The translations under genes and the position numbers were made by a program. Positions 36,208 to 45,570 of a stretch of DNA of 56,880 nt are shown here, one piece after another. How positions within the stretch are numbered: position 1 is the first letter of the stretch; every line of letters begins with the position of its first letter. The stretch is taken from NCBI RefSeq assembly GCF_003863335.1, contig NZ_RRAZ01000023.1, positions 1 to 56,880 of the forward strand. Reading direction: 5' to 3'. This DNA is from Falsigemmobacter faecalis (GTDB lineage: Bacteria; Pseudomonadota; Alphaproteobacteria; Rhodobacterales; Rhodobacteraceae). The notes under the pieces are model-generated. The model had not been told where the DNA came from and searched no databases. It worked only from the letters and a program-made list of their open reading frames with translations.

Positions 36208-36633
36208 ATGAAACTGCTTTGTGCCGCCGCTCTGTTGTCTCTCTCCCTCACGCTTCCCGCCGGGGCAGAGGTGATCGTGGCAACGGATCCCGATTTCGCC
36301 CCCGTTGCCACCGAACTGGCGCAGCGGCTTGGCGCAGCCGATTTTCGCGTTCTCGCGCTGCAGCCTGCCGCGCTTGAGCGGGCAGAGGCCGATCTGATCC
36401 TCGGGCCCGATACCGCCCTGGCCGATCGCCTGATTGCCAGCGGCGCGGCGCTGGCCCCCGGTCGCGTGACCTATGCCATGGGCCGCAGCGGCACCGAGGA
36501 GGCGGTGAACCCGCGCGACGGTGTTTTGATGCAGCGCGCGGCGGAGAATGCGGCGGCCCGCGACTTCCTCGACTTTCTGCTGACGCCGGAGGCCTGGGAT
36601 GTGATCGTCGCGGCCGGTTTCGGGGCGCATTGA
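36208..36633 (+). CDS. Short ModA-like periplasmic protein
   Basis: The 141-residue protein has a signal peptide ([19 protein letters not shown]) and a C-terminal part that looks like the end of molybdate-binding proteins ([24 protein letters not shown]). The middle ([35 protein letters not shown]) also resembles ModA. It is only about half the length of ModA (around 250). The first lobe seems to be missing, so the usual oxyanion site cannot be complete. No ModB or ModC gene is next to it. It may be a binding-protein remnant with a new role. Confidence 0.68.
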   Translation: MKLLCAAALLSLSLTLPAGAEVIVATDPDFAPVATELAQRLGAADFRVLALQPAALERAEADLILGPDTALADRLIASGAALAPGRVTYAMGRSGTEEAVNPRDGVLMQRAAENAAARDFLDFLLTPEAWDVIVAAGFGAH

Positions 36634-36710
36634 GCCCCCCTGCTTTTGATTCGCTCTGGGCAGGCGGGCGGCTTTCTGGCATATCCCCGCCATCTCCCGG
36701 AGGCCCGAAA

Positions 36711-37601
36711 ATGCTGGACGAAACCCCAGACGACATCCATGCGCTGTTCAAAGGTGCGCCGAAATCGACGGAATTCCGCAAGCTGCGCAAGCGCCTTGTG
36801 CAGGAGGTCCGCACGGCGATTGAGACCTATGGGATGATCGAGCCGGGGGGCAAATGGCTGGTCTGCCTGTCGGGGGGCAAGGACAGCTATGCCATGCTGG
36901 CCATCCTGCATGAGCTGAAATGGCGCGGCCTTCTGCCGGTCGAGCTGCTGGCCTGCAACCTCGATCAGGGGCAGCCGGGCTTTCCCTCGACGGTGCTGCC
37001 GGAGTTTCTGGAAAAGATGGGTGTGCCGCACCGCGTTGAGTATAAGGACACCTATTCCATCGTGGTCGATAAGGTGCCCCAGGGGCGGACTTATTGCGCG
37101 CTCTGCTCGCGTCTGCGGCGCGGCAACCTGTACCGCATTGCCCGCGAAGAGGGCTGTACGGCCGTGGTCCTTGGCCATCATCGCGATGATATCCTTGAAA
37201 CTTTCTTCATGAACCTGTTCCACGGCGGGCGTCTGGCGACCATGCCGCCGAAGCTTCTGAACGAAGAGGGTGATCTCTTCGTCTACCGTCCGCTGGCTTT
37301 TGTGGCTGAGGCGGATTGCGAGAAGTTCTCGCGGCAGATGAACTATCCGATCATCCCCTGCGATCTTTGTGGCAGCCAGGACGGGCTTCAGCGGATGCAG
37401 GTGAAAAGTATCCTGAATGAGTGGGAGCGCCGCACCCCAGGCCGTCGCAACATCATGTTCAAAGCGCTGATGAACACGCGGCCCTCGCATCTGCCCGATC
37501 CGGCGCTCTTTGACTTCCTGGGTCTGGCGCGGCGTGAGGGGGAGACCGGGGAGATCGATCAGATTGATGATAATATCCCCGATCTGCGCGCCCGCGATTA
37601 A
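36711..37601 (+). CDS. ttcA: tRNA 2-thiocytidine(32) synthetase TtcA
   Basis: TtcA uses ATP and an iron-sulfur cluster to thiolate C32 of some tRNAs. The 296-residue protein has the PP-loop [12 protein letters not shown] and two CxxC motifs, CALC and CDLC, which hold the cluster. [19 protein letters not shown] lies between them. The start at 36711 follows CGGAGG; the frame is open to 36630. It lies 77 bases after the ModA-like gene. Confidence 0.96.
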   Translation: MLDETPDDIHALFKGAPKSTEFRKLRKRLVQEVRTAIETYGMIEPGGKWLVCLSGGKDSYAMLAILHELKWRGLLPVELLACNLDQGQPGFPSTVLPEFLEKMGVPHRVEYKDTYSIVVDKVPQGRTYCALCSRLRRGNLYRIAREEGCTAVVLGHHRDDILETFFMNLFHGGRLATMPPKLLNEEGDLFVYRPLAFVAEADCEKFSRQMNYPIIPCDLCGSQDGLQRMQVKSILNEWERRTPGRRNIMFKALMNTRPSHLPDPALFDFLGLARREGETGEIDQIDDNIPDLRARD

Positions 37602-37672
37602 GATTTGACTCAGGCTGTTACCCTAACGTTCCTGCTGCCCCGGATGGTCCGGCGCGCAGGGCGGAGGTGCGG

Positions 37673-39202
37673 ATGGCTGCGGGACTTTCCGGACAATGGC
37701 GGGACTGGATCAGGGCCCGCACGGGGGCACCCTTTCTGGTGATGGGGGGACCGGTCCTGGCACTGGCCGGGTTCTGGGTTGCGGGGGAACGCGGGCTGGT
37801 CGTGGCTGTGCTGGCGCTGTTGCTGCTGGCGGTGGCGACCGGCGCCTGGCGACAACCCGACAGTGCAAGGCAGTCTGACCCGGCGGAGCCCTATTCCCGG
37901 GACCGCTTTCTGGCGGAACTCGACAGCCGGCTGATGCAGGCGGAAAGCCAGGGCATGGGGACGGGCTGCATCGTGCTGCAGTTCGATGATGCAGGCACGC
38001 TTCTCGATCGCTATGGCCGCTCCACCCAGACAGAGGTGATCCGCAGCATGGGCGAACGGCTGGTCTCGGCGCTGCGTCAGGGGGACCGGGTTCTGCGCCT
38101 CGAAGGCGGCGGCTTTGCCATTTCGCTTTCCCCCTCACGGCGGCTGGATCTGGAGGCCATGGTACAGCTGTCGTCCCGGCTTCAGGCTCTGGTGGCGGAA
38201 CCTGTGACCTTTGGTGGCGCACGCATTCTGGCGACCTGCTCTGCCGGATTTTGCATGGGCGCCAGAGTGCAGCGTGGCAGCGGGGCGGAGCTGCTGGACT
38301 GCGCGCAGGTTTCCGCAGATGAGGCATTGCGCAATGGTCCCGGCGCGCTGCGCGCCTTCGCCCCCGGCATGGCCCGCAAAAGGGCCGAGCGTGACGCCCG
38401 CCGCGCAGAGCTTGAGGAAGCCCTTGATGCCGGACAGATCCGGGCCTGGTTCCAGCCGCAGATTTCCGCAGACACCGGCGAGATCACCGGCTTTGAGGCC
38501 CTGGCCCGCTGGCAGCACCCGGAGCGCGGGGTGATCCCGCCCGCGGAATTTTTGCCGGCCATCGGCGATTCCGGCCTGTCAGAGCGGCTGTCGGAAGTGA
38601 TGGTTTTCAACGCCCTGGTCGCGCTGTCCCGCTGGGATACCGCCGGGCTGCGGGTGCCGGGCGTGGGGGTGAACTTCTCGTCCGATGAATTGAGAAACCC
38701 CCGTCTTGCCGACAAGCTGAAGTGGGAGTTGGACCGCTTTGATCTGACCCCCGATCGCCTTTCAGTCGAAGTCCTTGAGACGGTGATGAGCATGGGTGAG
38801 GCCGATGTCATCGTGCGCAACATCACCGAGCTTGCCCGCCTGGGCTGTCGGATTGATCTGGACGATTTCGGCACCGGCCATGCCTCCATCACCAATATCC
38901 GCCGCTTCGGGGTTCACCGCCTGAAGATCGACCGCTCGTATATCTCACGGGTGGAGCAGGACCGCGAGGCGCAGCGGGTGCTGACCGCAATCCTGTCGAT
39001 GGCCGAACAACTCGGCCTCGATACCCTGGCTGAAGGAGTCGAGACGCCTTCAGAACTTGCGCTGCTGTCGCAACTCGGTTGCGGTCATGTCCAGGGCTTT
39101 GGTATCGCCCGCCCCATGCCCTTCGAAGCAACCTCGGATTGGATACGCAGCCATATGGCGCGCCCGAAGGTGACCTGGAAGGCGGGAAATGCACCTGGCT
39201 GA
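37673..39202 (+). CDS. Membrane EAL-domain protein with degenerate GGDEF domain
   Basis: A predicted cyclic-di-GMP phosphodiesterase of 509 residues. Two hydrophobic segments lie near the N-terminus (PFLVMGGPVLALAGFWVAG and LVVAVLALLLLAVATG). The GGDEF-like domain has LEGGGF in place of the catalytic motif, so it should not make c-di-GMP. The EAL domain keeps the metal and catalytic motifs FEALARW, EVLET, DDFGTGHAS and LAEGVET, and may be active. I chose the ATG at 37673, which has GGAGG upstream; a GTG two codons before it is also in frame. Confidence 0.92.
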   Translation: MAAGLSGQWRDWIRARTGAPFLVMGGPVLALAGFWVAGERGLVVAVLALLLLAVATGAWRQPDSARQSDPAEPYSRDRFLAELDSRLMQAESQGMGTGCIVLQFDDAGTLLDRYGRSTQTEVIRSMGERLVSALRQGDRVLRLEGGGFAISLSPSRRLDLEAMVQLSSRLQALVAEPVTFGGARILATCSAGFCMGARVQRGSGAELLDCAQVSADEALRNGPGALRAFAPGMARKRAERDARRAELEEALDAGQIRAWFQPQISADTGEITGFEALARWQHPERGVIPPAEFLPAIGDSGLSERLSEVMVFNALVALSRWDTAGLRVPGVGVNFSSDELRNPRLADKLKWELDRFDLTPDRLSVEVLETVMSMGEADVIVRNITELARLGCRIDLDDFGTGHASITNIRRFGVHRLKIDRSYISRVEQDREAQRVLTAILSMAEQLGLDTLAEGVETPSELALLSQLGCGHVQGFGIARPMPFEATSDWIRSHMARPKVTWKAGNAPG

Positions 39203-39295
39203 TGCTGCGGCAGATTATCGGGTCCGGTCGCTGCTATGGCCAAAGGCGGCGTCAGAGACTATCTAAGGGCCCAGGTAATCAGCCAGGCAGGACCG

Positions 39296-40120
39296 ATGGA
39301 CGAGACACGCGGCCGCGTCACACGCGAGGGAATCAGGATCTACGACAGCTCAGACTTTGCGGGGATGCGCGAAGCCGGTCGGGTTGCAGCCGAGATCCTG
39401 GATGAAGTCGGCCCGCTGGTAAAACCCGGCGTGACCACGCTGGAGCTGGACGATTTCATCGCCGGCCGCGTCACCGCAAAGGGCGCCAAAAGCGCGACCA
39501 TCGGTTATACCCCCCCGGGGCGTGCGCCCTATATGCATGCTTCCTGCATTTCGCTGAACCATGTGGTCTGCCACGGCGTTCCGGGTGCCAAGGTATTGAA
39601 GACAGGCGATATTCTGAATATCGACGTCACGGTGATTGTGGATGGCTGGTTCGGTGACACCAGCCGTATGTATGTCGCAGGCGATCTGTCGGTCAAAACC
39701 CGTCGCCTGATTGAGGTGACCCACTACAGCCTGATGGCGGGTATCGCTGCGGTCAAACCCGGCAATACTTTTGGCGACATCGGTCATGCAATCCAGGCCC
39801 TGGTCGAAAGCAAACGCATGAGTGTGGTGCGGGACTTTTGCGGCCATGGTCTGGGTCAGGTGTTCCACGCGCCGCCGAACGTGCTGCATTATGGCAAGGC
39901 CGGCAGCGGCCCTGTGCTGGAGCCGGGGATGTTCTTCACCATTGAGCCGATGGTGAACCTGGGCCGCCCGGAAACCAAAGAGCTGGCCGACGGCTGGACC
40001 GCTGTGACCCGCGATAAGTCGCTCTCGGCGCAATATGAGCATTCGGTGGGTGTGACGGAGACCGGCGTCGAGATCTTCACCCTTTCGCCGGCCGGGCTTT
40101 TTGCCCAGGCCTTCAGCTGA
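39296..40120 (+). CDS. map: Type I methionine aminopeptidase
   Basis: Map removes the initiator Met after deformylation. The 274-residue protein has the two-metal site with Asp in ILNIDVTVI and GDTSRM, His in CGHGLG, and Glu in FTIEPM and YEHSVG. The start at 39296 follows AGGCAGGA; an in-frame ATG at 39236 is possible. Its 3' end overlaps the EamA transporter gene on the other strand by 8 bases. Together with fmt and the deformylases, the window holds the whole initiator-Met processing route. Confidence 0.96.
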   Translation: MDETRGRVTREGIRIYDSSDFAGMREAGRVAAEILDEVGPLVKPGVTTLELDDFIAGRVTAKGAKSATIGYTPPGRAPYMHASCISLNHVVCHGVPGAKVLKTGDILNIDVTVIVDGWFGDTSRMYVAGDLSVKTRRLIEVTHYSLMAGIAAVKPGNTFGDIGHAIQALVESKRMSVVRDFCGHGLGQVFHAPPNVLHYGKAGSGPVLEPGMFFTIEPMVNLGRPETKELADGWTAVTRDKSLSAQYEHSVGVTETGVEIFTLSPAGLFAQAFS

Positions 40121-41003
40121 CGCGCTCGTCCTTCAGCAAAAGCAGCAATGCCAGAACGGTAATCGCAACGCCGCCCGCCACCAGGCCGGGCGGCGCTTCT
40201 GCTTTGAAGGCCAGCTCCCAGGCGATCACCCAGCCAGGCACCAGATAGGTATAGGCCATGACCTTGGCCCCTGGCAGCCGCTGGCTGGCATATTGCATCA
40301 GCGCCGCGGTGATGGCGGTGGTGCAGACCGCGGTATAGCCAAGCGTTGCCCAGACAATCCCCGGCATCGCGGCCCAGTCCGTTGCCAGCACCTTCGGCAG
40401 CGCCCAGGGCGTCAGGATCACCAGCCCGCCCAGCAGCATCATGGTGGTTGCCAGCATCGGCGGCTCACCGCGCGACATCCGCCGCATCAGGGCGGGAAGG
40501 GCAGCATGCATCAGGCAGCCCACGAAATAGATCGCTTCGCCGCGCCCGATCTCAAGCCGCAGGGCGGCCGCGATCTCGCCGCGAAAGATCACCCACAACG
40601 CACCGACCGCCCCAATAGCCAGAGCAAAACCCATACGCCCGGTCATGCGCTGGCGTAAAAGAACCCAGCCAAAGCCTGCCGACAGGATGGGAGACAGGGT
40701 AAAGACCGCCGCCGACGACAGCGGGGTTGCCGTCTTAAGTCCCTCAAACATCAGGACAAAATATCCGGCATAGATCGCGCCGGGCAAAAGCCAGCGCCAG
40801 CCGTTTTGCAGCGCACTGCGGAAGTCCGTTCGCGTCACCGCCAGCACAAGGCTGGTCACCACAAGGGCCAGCAGAAACCGCAGCAGCGTCAGAGCGGCGG
40901 GGTCAACCAGATTGGCCACCCGCGCCCCGAGGGTGAAGGAGCCTGCGACCAGGGCCGAAAAGGCCAGCATCGCAAGGTGGCCTCTCAGCGGTACGCTCAG
41001 CAT
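40113..41003 (-). CDS. EamA/DMT-family membrane transporter
   Basis: The 296-residue protein has about ten hydrophobic segments in two EamA repeats, with the typical LTLLRFLLA and LTPWALP regions, and GAKVMAYTYLVPGW near the end. Members export or import small metabolites; the substrate cannot be told. It begins one base after the stop of the LysR-type gene on the same strand, so the regulator and the transporter are probably one unit. Confidence 0.9.
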   Translation of the reverse strand: MLSVPLRGHLAMLAFSALVAGSFTLGARVANLVDPAALTLLRFLLALVVTSLVLAVTRTDFRSALQNGWRWLLPGAIYAGYFVLMFEGLKTATPLSSAAVFTLSPILSAGFGWVLLRQRMTGRMGFALAIGAVGALWVIFRGEIAAALRLEIGRGEAIYFVGCLMHAALPALMRRMSRGEPPMLATTMMLLGGLVILTPWALPKVLATDWAAMPGIVWATLGYTAVCTTAITAALMQYASQRLPGAKVMAYTYLVPGWVIAWELAFKAEAPPGLVAGGVAITVLALLLLLKDERVS

Positions 41004-41004
41004 G

Positions 41005-41904
41005 TCAGGCTTTGCTCCGGTCCTGCCAGTCGAGGGCGCAGGACTTCAAATGGCTGAGAAAGGCCTGCACTTTGGCGGTGCGGTGCAAATCGACATGGGT
41101 GACCAGCCAGAGCGGGGCGGCCCATTCGGGGCGCGCAGGCAGGATCTCAACCAGATCCGGCTCGCGCAGCGCCTCATTGACGATATAAAAGCCGATGCCC
41201 AGACCCGCGCGGACAGCCTCAGCGGTAACGGCAGGTTCGGTGCCGCGGAAGGTGATGGCCTGGGCCGGCACATTGGCATCGAGCCAGCGGAAAAAGGGCG
41301 CGCGCAGCTGATCGCCCTCGCCGCCGACAAAGCGGTGGCTGAGGTAATCCTCGGGGCTCCCGGGGCGGCCATAGGTCTCGACATAGCTGCGGCTGGCATA
41401 AAGCGCATAGGGCAGGCTGCCAAAGGGCTGGACGACATTATCGGGATCATCGGGAGCATTGCCCGCCCGGATCGCGACATGAGCCTCGCCATATTCCAGG
41501 CGGAAGAGCCGGTGATCCGTCAGGCAACGAATTGAAATCTGGGGATAAAGCCTCTGAAATGAGGTCAGGGCCGGGACCAGAAATTTCGCCATTCCGCCGA
41601 CGGATGTAATGACCAGCTCTCCGGCCACCGTCTCGCCCTGGCCGCGCAGACGGCCTGCGAGCTGGCTGAACTGATCGGCGGCGGTATCGGCGACCTTCAG
41701 CAGATCGCGTCCGGCTTCGGTCGGGGTATAGCCGCGGGCATGGCGCTGAAACAGCTTGGTGCCGAGCTGTTTTTCCAAAGCGTCGATATGGCGGATGACC
41801 GTGGCGTGGTGAACGCCTAAGATTTCAGCCGCGCCCGACACGGTGCCAAGGCGGGCCACCTGCCAGGCGGTGCGGATTTCGTCCCAGTTGCTCAGCCCGT
41901 TCAC
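41005..41904 (-). CDS. LysR-type transcriptional regulator
   Basis: The 299-residue protein has an N-terminal winged helix-turn-helix (TVSGAAEILGVHHATVIRHIDALEKQLG) and a C-terminal substrate-binding domain. The start is GTG at 41904 with AAGGAG 8 bases upstream. It lies directly before and in the same direction as the EamA transporter gene. This is unusual for LysR proteins, which are often divergent from their target. Confidence 0.92.
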   Translation of the reverse strand: MNGLSNWDEIRTAWQVARLGTVSGAAEILGVHHATVIRHIDALEKQLGTKLFQRHARGYTPTEAGRDLLKVADTAADQFSQLAGRLRGQGETVAGELVITSVGGMAKFLVPALTSFQRLYPQISIRCLTDHRLFRLEYGEAHVAIRAGNAPDDPDNVVQPFGSLPYALYASRSYVETYGRPGSPEDYLSHRFVGGEGDQLRAPFFRWLDANVPAQAITFRGTEPAVTAEAVRAGLGIGFYIVNEALREPDLVEILPARPEWAAPLWLVTHVDLHRTAKVQAFLSHLKSCALDWQDRSKA

Positions 41905-41923
41905 GCCCGTTGCTCCTTGATAC

Positions 41924-42532
41924 TCAGGATTTTTTACCGATTTTCGGCTCGGTGCCGCTCAGGATGCGGGAGATATTGGCCTTGTGCCGCTCGAGAATGA
42001 CCACGGCCAGCAGCACCATCAGGGCGACCATTTCGCCATGCCCGAAGCTCCAGGCCACCAGCGGCGAGAGCACCGCCGCCACCAGCGCCGAAAGCGAAGA
42101 GATCCGCGTGATCGCAGCCGTCAGAAGCCAGATCCCGCAGGCCGCAAGCCCCACCGGCCAGGCCAGCGCCAGCAGCGTGCCAAGGAAGGTGGCCACGCCT
42201 TTGCCGCCCTTAAAGCCCAGAAAGATCGGGAAAAGATGGCCGACAAAAGCCGCAAGCCCCGCCAGTTGCGCCGCATCTTCGCCCACCAGCGCCCGTGCGA
42301 TCAGCACCGCGATGCCTGCTTTTCCGGCATCAAACACCAGCGTCAGAAAAGCCGCGGGCTTATTGCCGGTGCGCAGCACATTGGTCGCGCCGATATTGCC
42401 CGAGCCGATTTTGCGCAGATCGCCCAGACCAAAAAGCCGCGCCATAACGATCCCGAAGGGCACCGAGCCCAGCAGATAGGCCAGGGCCGCCGTCAGCGCC
42501 AGCAGGGGGAAGGAGGTGATAATCTCAGGCAT
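41924..42532 (-). CDS. plsY: Glycerol-3-phosphate acyltransferase PlsY
   Basis: PlsY moves the acyl group from acyl-phosphate to glycerol 3-phosphate, the first step of phospholipid synthesis. The 202-residue membrane protein has the three loop motifs: GSVPFGIVMAR, GSGNIGATNVLR with the GNIGATN core, and GFKGGKGVATFLG. It overlaps the end of pyrC by 8 bases, so both are probably translated together. Confidence 0.95.
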   Translation of the reverse strand: MPEIITSFPLLALTAALAYLLGSVPFGIVMARLFGLGDLRKIGSGNIGATNVLRTGNKPAAFLTLVFDAGKAGIAVLIARALVGEDAAQLAGLAAFVGHLFPIFLGFKGGKGVATFLGTLLALAWPVGLAACGIWLLTAAITRISSLSALVAAVLSPLVAWSFGHGEMVALMVLLAVVILERHKANISRILSGTEPKIGKKS

Positions 42533-43802
42533 TCAGGTCCCCGAAGACGCAGGTGCCGCCAACCCAGGTGCCGAGCACCTTTCCCTCCATCCGCGCGCCG
42601 TCGAAGGGGGTGTTCTTGGATTTTGAGCGCAGTGTAAACCGATCGAGCACGAAAGGCGCATCCGGGTCAAACAGAACCAGATCCGCAGGCGCGCCAATGG
42701 CGATGGTCCCGGCCTCAAGGCCCAGGCGGCGGGCCGGGTTCAGCGCCATGGCGCGGAAGAGGCCCGGCAGATCCATCACGCCCGCATGATAAAGGCGCAG
42801 CGCGGCGGGCAGGAAGGTCTCCAGCGCGACGGCCCCGGCGGCGGCCTCCTCAAAGGGCAGGCGCTTGCTTTCTTCGTCCTGCGGCGTGTGCATTGAGCAG
42901 AGCACATCGATCAGGCCCGAGGACAGCGCATCGCAGACCGCCATGCGATCTTCCTCTGAGCGCAGCGGCGGGGTCAGTTTGAAGAAGGTGCGGTAGTCGC
43001 CGACGTCATATTCATTCAGCGTGACATGGTGGACTGAGACACCGGCCGTCACATTCAGGCCGTTTGCCTTGGCACGCTCCAGCGCGGGCAGGCTGAGGGC
43101 CGAAGTGATCTGATCGGCGTGATAGCGCACGCCCGTCATCTCCACGAGGGCGAGGTCGCGCTCCAGCCCCATGCGCTCGGCCTGGGGCGAGACCGCCGGA
43201 ATGCCGCGCAGCGAAGCGAATTTGCCCGAAGTGGCGGATGCGCCTTTCGAGAGCGCAGGCTCCTGCGGGTGGCTAACCACCAGCGCGCCGAGCGAGCGGG
43301 CATAGGTGAAGGCGCGCGACAGCACTTTGGCGTCGCTGATGACATGGTCGGTATCGGTGAAAGCCACCGCCCCGGCATCCTGCAGGAAGCCGATCTCGGT
43401 CATCTCGCGGCCCTGACGGCCCTTGGTCAGCGCGCCCATGTGACGGATGCGGACGGGGCTGGATTCGCGGGCACGGCGGGTCACGAACTCCAGCGTCTCG
43501 GGCGTGTCGATTGAGGCCTCGGTGTCCGGGCGCGCGATGATCGTGGTGACACCCCCCGCCGCAGCCGCCAGACCGGCGGAGCGGAAGCTTTCCTTGTGAC
43601 GCTCGCCTGGCTCGCCGATTTTCACGCCCCAGTCGACAATCCCCGGGCCGAGGCATTTGCCGCCGCAGTCGATAAGCTCGGCCCCCTCGGGTGCCTCGGC
43701 GTCGCGGGCGATGATGCGGCCATCCAGAACCGTCAGGCTGCCGATCCGGTCGGTGCCGCTTTCCGGGCAGATCAGGCGGGCGTTATGAAAATGCAGAGTC
43801 AT
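42525..43802 (-). CDS. pyrC: Dihydroorotase
   Basis: Dihydroorotase closes the ring of carbamoyl aspartate in pyrimidine synthesis. The 425-residue protein is of the class I/PyrC-PyrX type and keeps family segments PGIVDWGVKIGEPGE, TIIARPDTE, and the late CSMHTPQDEESK. The first motif reads DWGVKIGEPGE where the metal-binding form has DxHxH (DxHVHLREPG). The metal-binding His pair is therefore absent, as in the noncatalytic PyrC' proteins that pair with PyrB. Another dihydroorotase would then be expected elsewhere in the genome. It is 78 bases after the PH-domain gene and overlaps plsY. Confidence 0.88.
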   Translation of the reverse strand: MTLHFHNARLICPESGTDRIGSLTVLDGRIIARDAEAPEGAELIDCGGKCLGPGIVDWGVKIGEPGERHKESFRSAGLAAAAGGVTTIIARPDTEASIDTPETLEFVTRRARESSPVRIRHMGALTKGRQGREMTEIGFLQDAGAVAFTDTDHVISDAKVLSRAFTYARSLGALVVSHPQEPALSKGASATSGKFASLRGIPAVSPQAERMGLERDLALVEMTGVRYHADQITSALSLPALERAKANGLNVTAGVSVHHVTLNEYDVGDYRTFFKLTPPLRSEEDRMAVCDALSSGLIDVLCSMHTPQDEESKRLPFEEAAAGAVALETFLPAALRLYHAGVMDLPGLFRAMALNPARRLGLEAGTIAIGAPADLVLFDPDAPFVLDRFTLRSKSKNTPFDGARMEGKVLGTWVGGTCVFGDLNA

Positions 43803-43880
43803 TGCGAGCCTCTTTGGATGAAGCGCCAGAGCGCAGGGCCTCAGCCCACGGATATCTTAGGTCAGAGCCGGAGATCCGGC

Positions 43881-44324
43881 TCATGGGCGGCGGCCTGTGC
43901 GGGCGGTCTCAATCGCGGCGACCACAGCCCCCGCATCCGCCGGATAGCGGATCAGATGTTTGTCACCATCAAGCGTGATGATCTGAACATCGCTGAGAAA
44001 CTTCCGCACCTTCGTGATGCGGTTCAGCCGGAACACGCGGCCCCCGGGCAGGATCAGCCGCCTATCGGTCAGCGTCCAGGTCATGCCCAGCACCTCAGAC
44101 TGCAGATACCAGCCGCGCAGAGCCAGCGCCGCAAAGGCCGCAACCGGGCCGACCCAGGGGTCGGGGTTGGCCATAACGATCAGCACCAGACCCGCAATCA
44201 CGCCGCCTGCGACCGCAATCACCAGATGACTGCGCCAATAGGCGGCCTTATCGGGGCGAAATTCCGCCAGCACGCGCTCTCCCGCCTCGGGGTCGAGCCC
44301 GCGAAAGGGATCGGCCGCGCTCAT
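43881..44324 (-). CDS. Membrane protein with bacterial PH-like domain
   Basis: The 147-residue protein has two hydrophobic segments (about residues 34-52 and 58-75) followed by a beta-rich stretch (TWTLTDRRLILPGGRVFRLNRITKVRK) typical of bacterial PH domains. The function is unknown. Its ATG overlaps the stop of the 40-residue gene upstream (ATGA), so it is in one unit with pyrB and that small gene. Confidence 0.8.
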   Translation of the reverse strand: MSAADPFRGLDPEAGERVLAEFRPDKAAYWRSHLVIAVAGGVIAGLVLIVMANPDPWVGPVAAFAALALRGWYLQSEVLGMTWTLTDRRLILPGGRVFRLNRITKVRKFLSDVQIITLDGDKHLIRYPADAGAVVAAIETARTGRRP

Positions 44325-44443
44325 CCGCCGATCACCACGAAAACCACGGTCAGCAGCGCGATCACCACCAGGACCCCGGTGGCGACCATGCCCGACATGG
44401 CCGCGTCAGACTTTTTGCGCTTTGGCTTTTTGTCCTCAGGCAT
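44321..44443 (-). CDS. 40-residue single-span membrane protein
   Basis: A small open frame that starts 8 bases inside the end of pyrB and ends with ATGA over the start of the PH-domain gene. The protein has a very basic N-terminus ([12 protein letters not shown]) and one hydrophobic helix ([20 protein letters not shown]). The tight overlaps on both sides and the clear one-helix pattern support a real gene. I do not know a function. It could be a partner of the PH-domain membrane protein. Confidence 0.72.
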   Translation of the reverse strand: MPEDKKPKRKKSDAAMSGMVATGVLVVIALLTVVFVVIGG

Positions 44444-45401
44444 AGGTCTCGCCATTCAAAGCGCGGCCGCGTTCGGCGCGCAGGTTCTGCGCCAGCAGAT
44501 CCATACAGGCCATGCGGACCGCGACGCCCATTTCAACCTGCTCCTGGATGACCGAGCGGTTGATGTCGTCGGCGATCTCGCCGTCGATCTCAACGCCGCG
44601 GTTCATCGGGCCGGGGTGCATGACGATGGCATCGGGCCGGGCGTGCGACAGCTTCGCTGCATCAAGGCCGTAGCGGTGGAAATATTCGCGCTCTGACGGA
44701 ATGAAGCCGCCGTCCATACGCTCTTTCTGAAGGCGCAGCATCATGACGACATCGGCGTCTTTCAGACCCTCGTTCATGTCTTCATAGACTTCTGCGCCGA
44801 ATTCTTTGAAGCCCGCGGGCATCAGGGTCGGCGGGCCGATCAGACGGATGCGGTTTTCCATCTTGCCCAGCAGGATCAGGTTCGAGCGCGCCACGCGGCT
44901 ATGGGCGATGTCGCCGCAGATCGCCACGGTCAGGCGCTGAATGCGGCCCTTTTTGCGGCGGATCGTCAGCGCATCAAGCAGCGCCTGGGTCGGATGCTCA
45001 TGGCGGCCGTCTCCGGCGTTCAGCACCGCGCATTCCACTTTGGAAGCCAGCAGGTTCACCGCGCCGGAATTCGGGTGGCGCACGACCAGCAGATCCGGGT
45101 GCATGGCGTTCAGCGTCAGGGCGGTGTCGATCAGCGTCTCGCCCTTCTTCACGCTGGAGGTCTGCATCGACATATTCATGACATCCGCGCCAAGGCGCTT
45201 GCCCGCCAGCTCAAAGCTGCTTTGCGTGCGGGTGGAGTTCTCAAAGAACATATTGATCTGGGTCAGCCCTTCCAGGACATCCGTGCGCTTCACCGTGCGC
45301 CGGTTCAGATCGACGTAACGATCTGCAAGGTCCAGAATGGTCAGGATTTCCTGGGGTGACAGCGGCTCGATGCCGAGGAGATGGCGCTGACGGAACGACA
45401 T
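44436..45401 (-). CDS. pyrB: Aspartate carbamoyltransferase catalytic subunit
   Basis: PyrB joins carbamoyl phosphate and aspartate in the first committed step of pyrimidine synthesis. The 321-residue protein has the carbamoyl phosphate site [13 protein letters not shown], the KKGETL loop, the HPTQALLD motif and the [10 protein letters not shown] aspartate-loop segment. The start at 45401 follows AAGGAGG; the frame runs to 45527. There is no pyrI. The partner is probably the PyrC-like protein two genes downstream, since the latter looks noncatalytic. Confidence 0.97.
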   Translation of the reverse strand: MSFRQRHLLGIEPLSPQEILTILDLADRYVDLNRRTVKRTDVLEGLTQINMFFENSTRTQSSFELAGKRLGADVMNMSMQTSSVKKGETLIDTALTLNAMHPDLLVVRHPNSGAVNLLASKVECAVLNAGDGRHEHPTQALLDALTIRRKKGRIQRLTVAICGDIAHSRVARSNLILLGKMENRIRLIGPPTLMPAGFKEFGAEVYEDMNEGLKDADVVMMLRLQKERMDGGFIPSEREYFHRYGLDAAKLSHARPDAIVMHPGPMNRGVEIDGEIADDINRSVIQEQVEMGVAVRMACMDLLAQNLRAERGRALNGETYA

Positions 45402-45570
45402 CGGGGGCCTCCTTGTCCGGAATGGGCTGCTTATAGGGCGCGGCTTTGATCGCGGCAAGGCGGCGCAGGGTCTGATCGCGGCCTGGTGACAGAGATTTCT
45501 GCGCGATTTCTCAGCGCGCGACCGCAAAGCCCATGTTCCCCAGAGGGGGGATTTGTCATAGGGTCAGCGC

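Noticed and set aside
44419-44431. 13-base match to the intergenic repeat core (GCTTTGGCTTTTT)
   Set aside because: It lies in the coding part of the 40-residue gene (Lys-Pro-Lys run), lacks the rest of the core and the hairpin, so it is probably chance.
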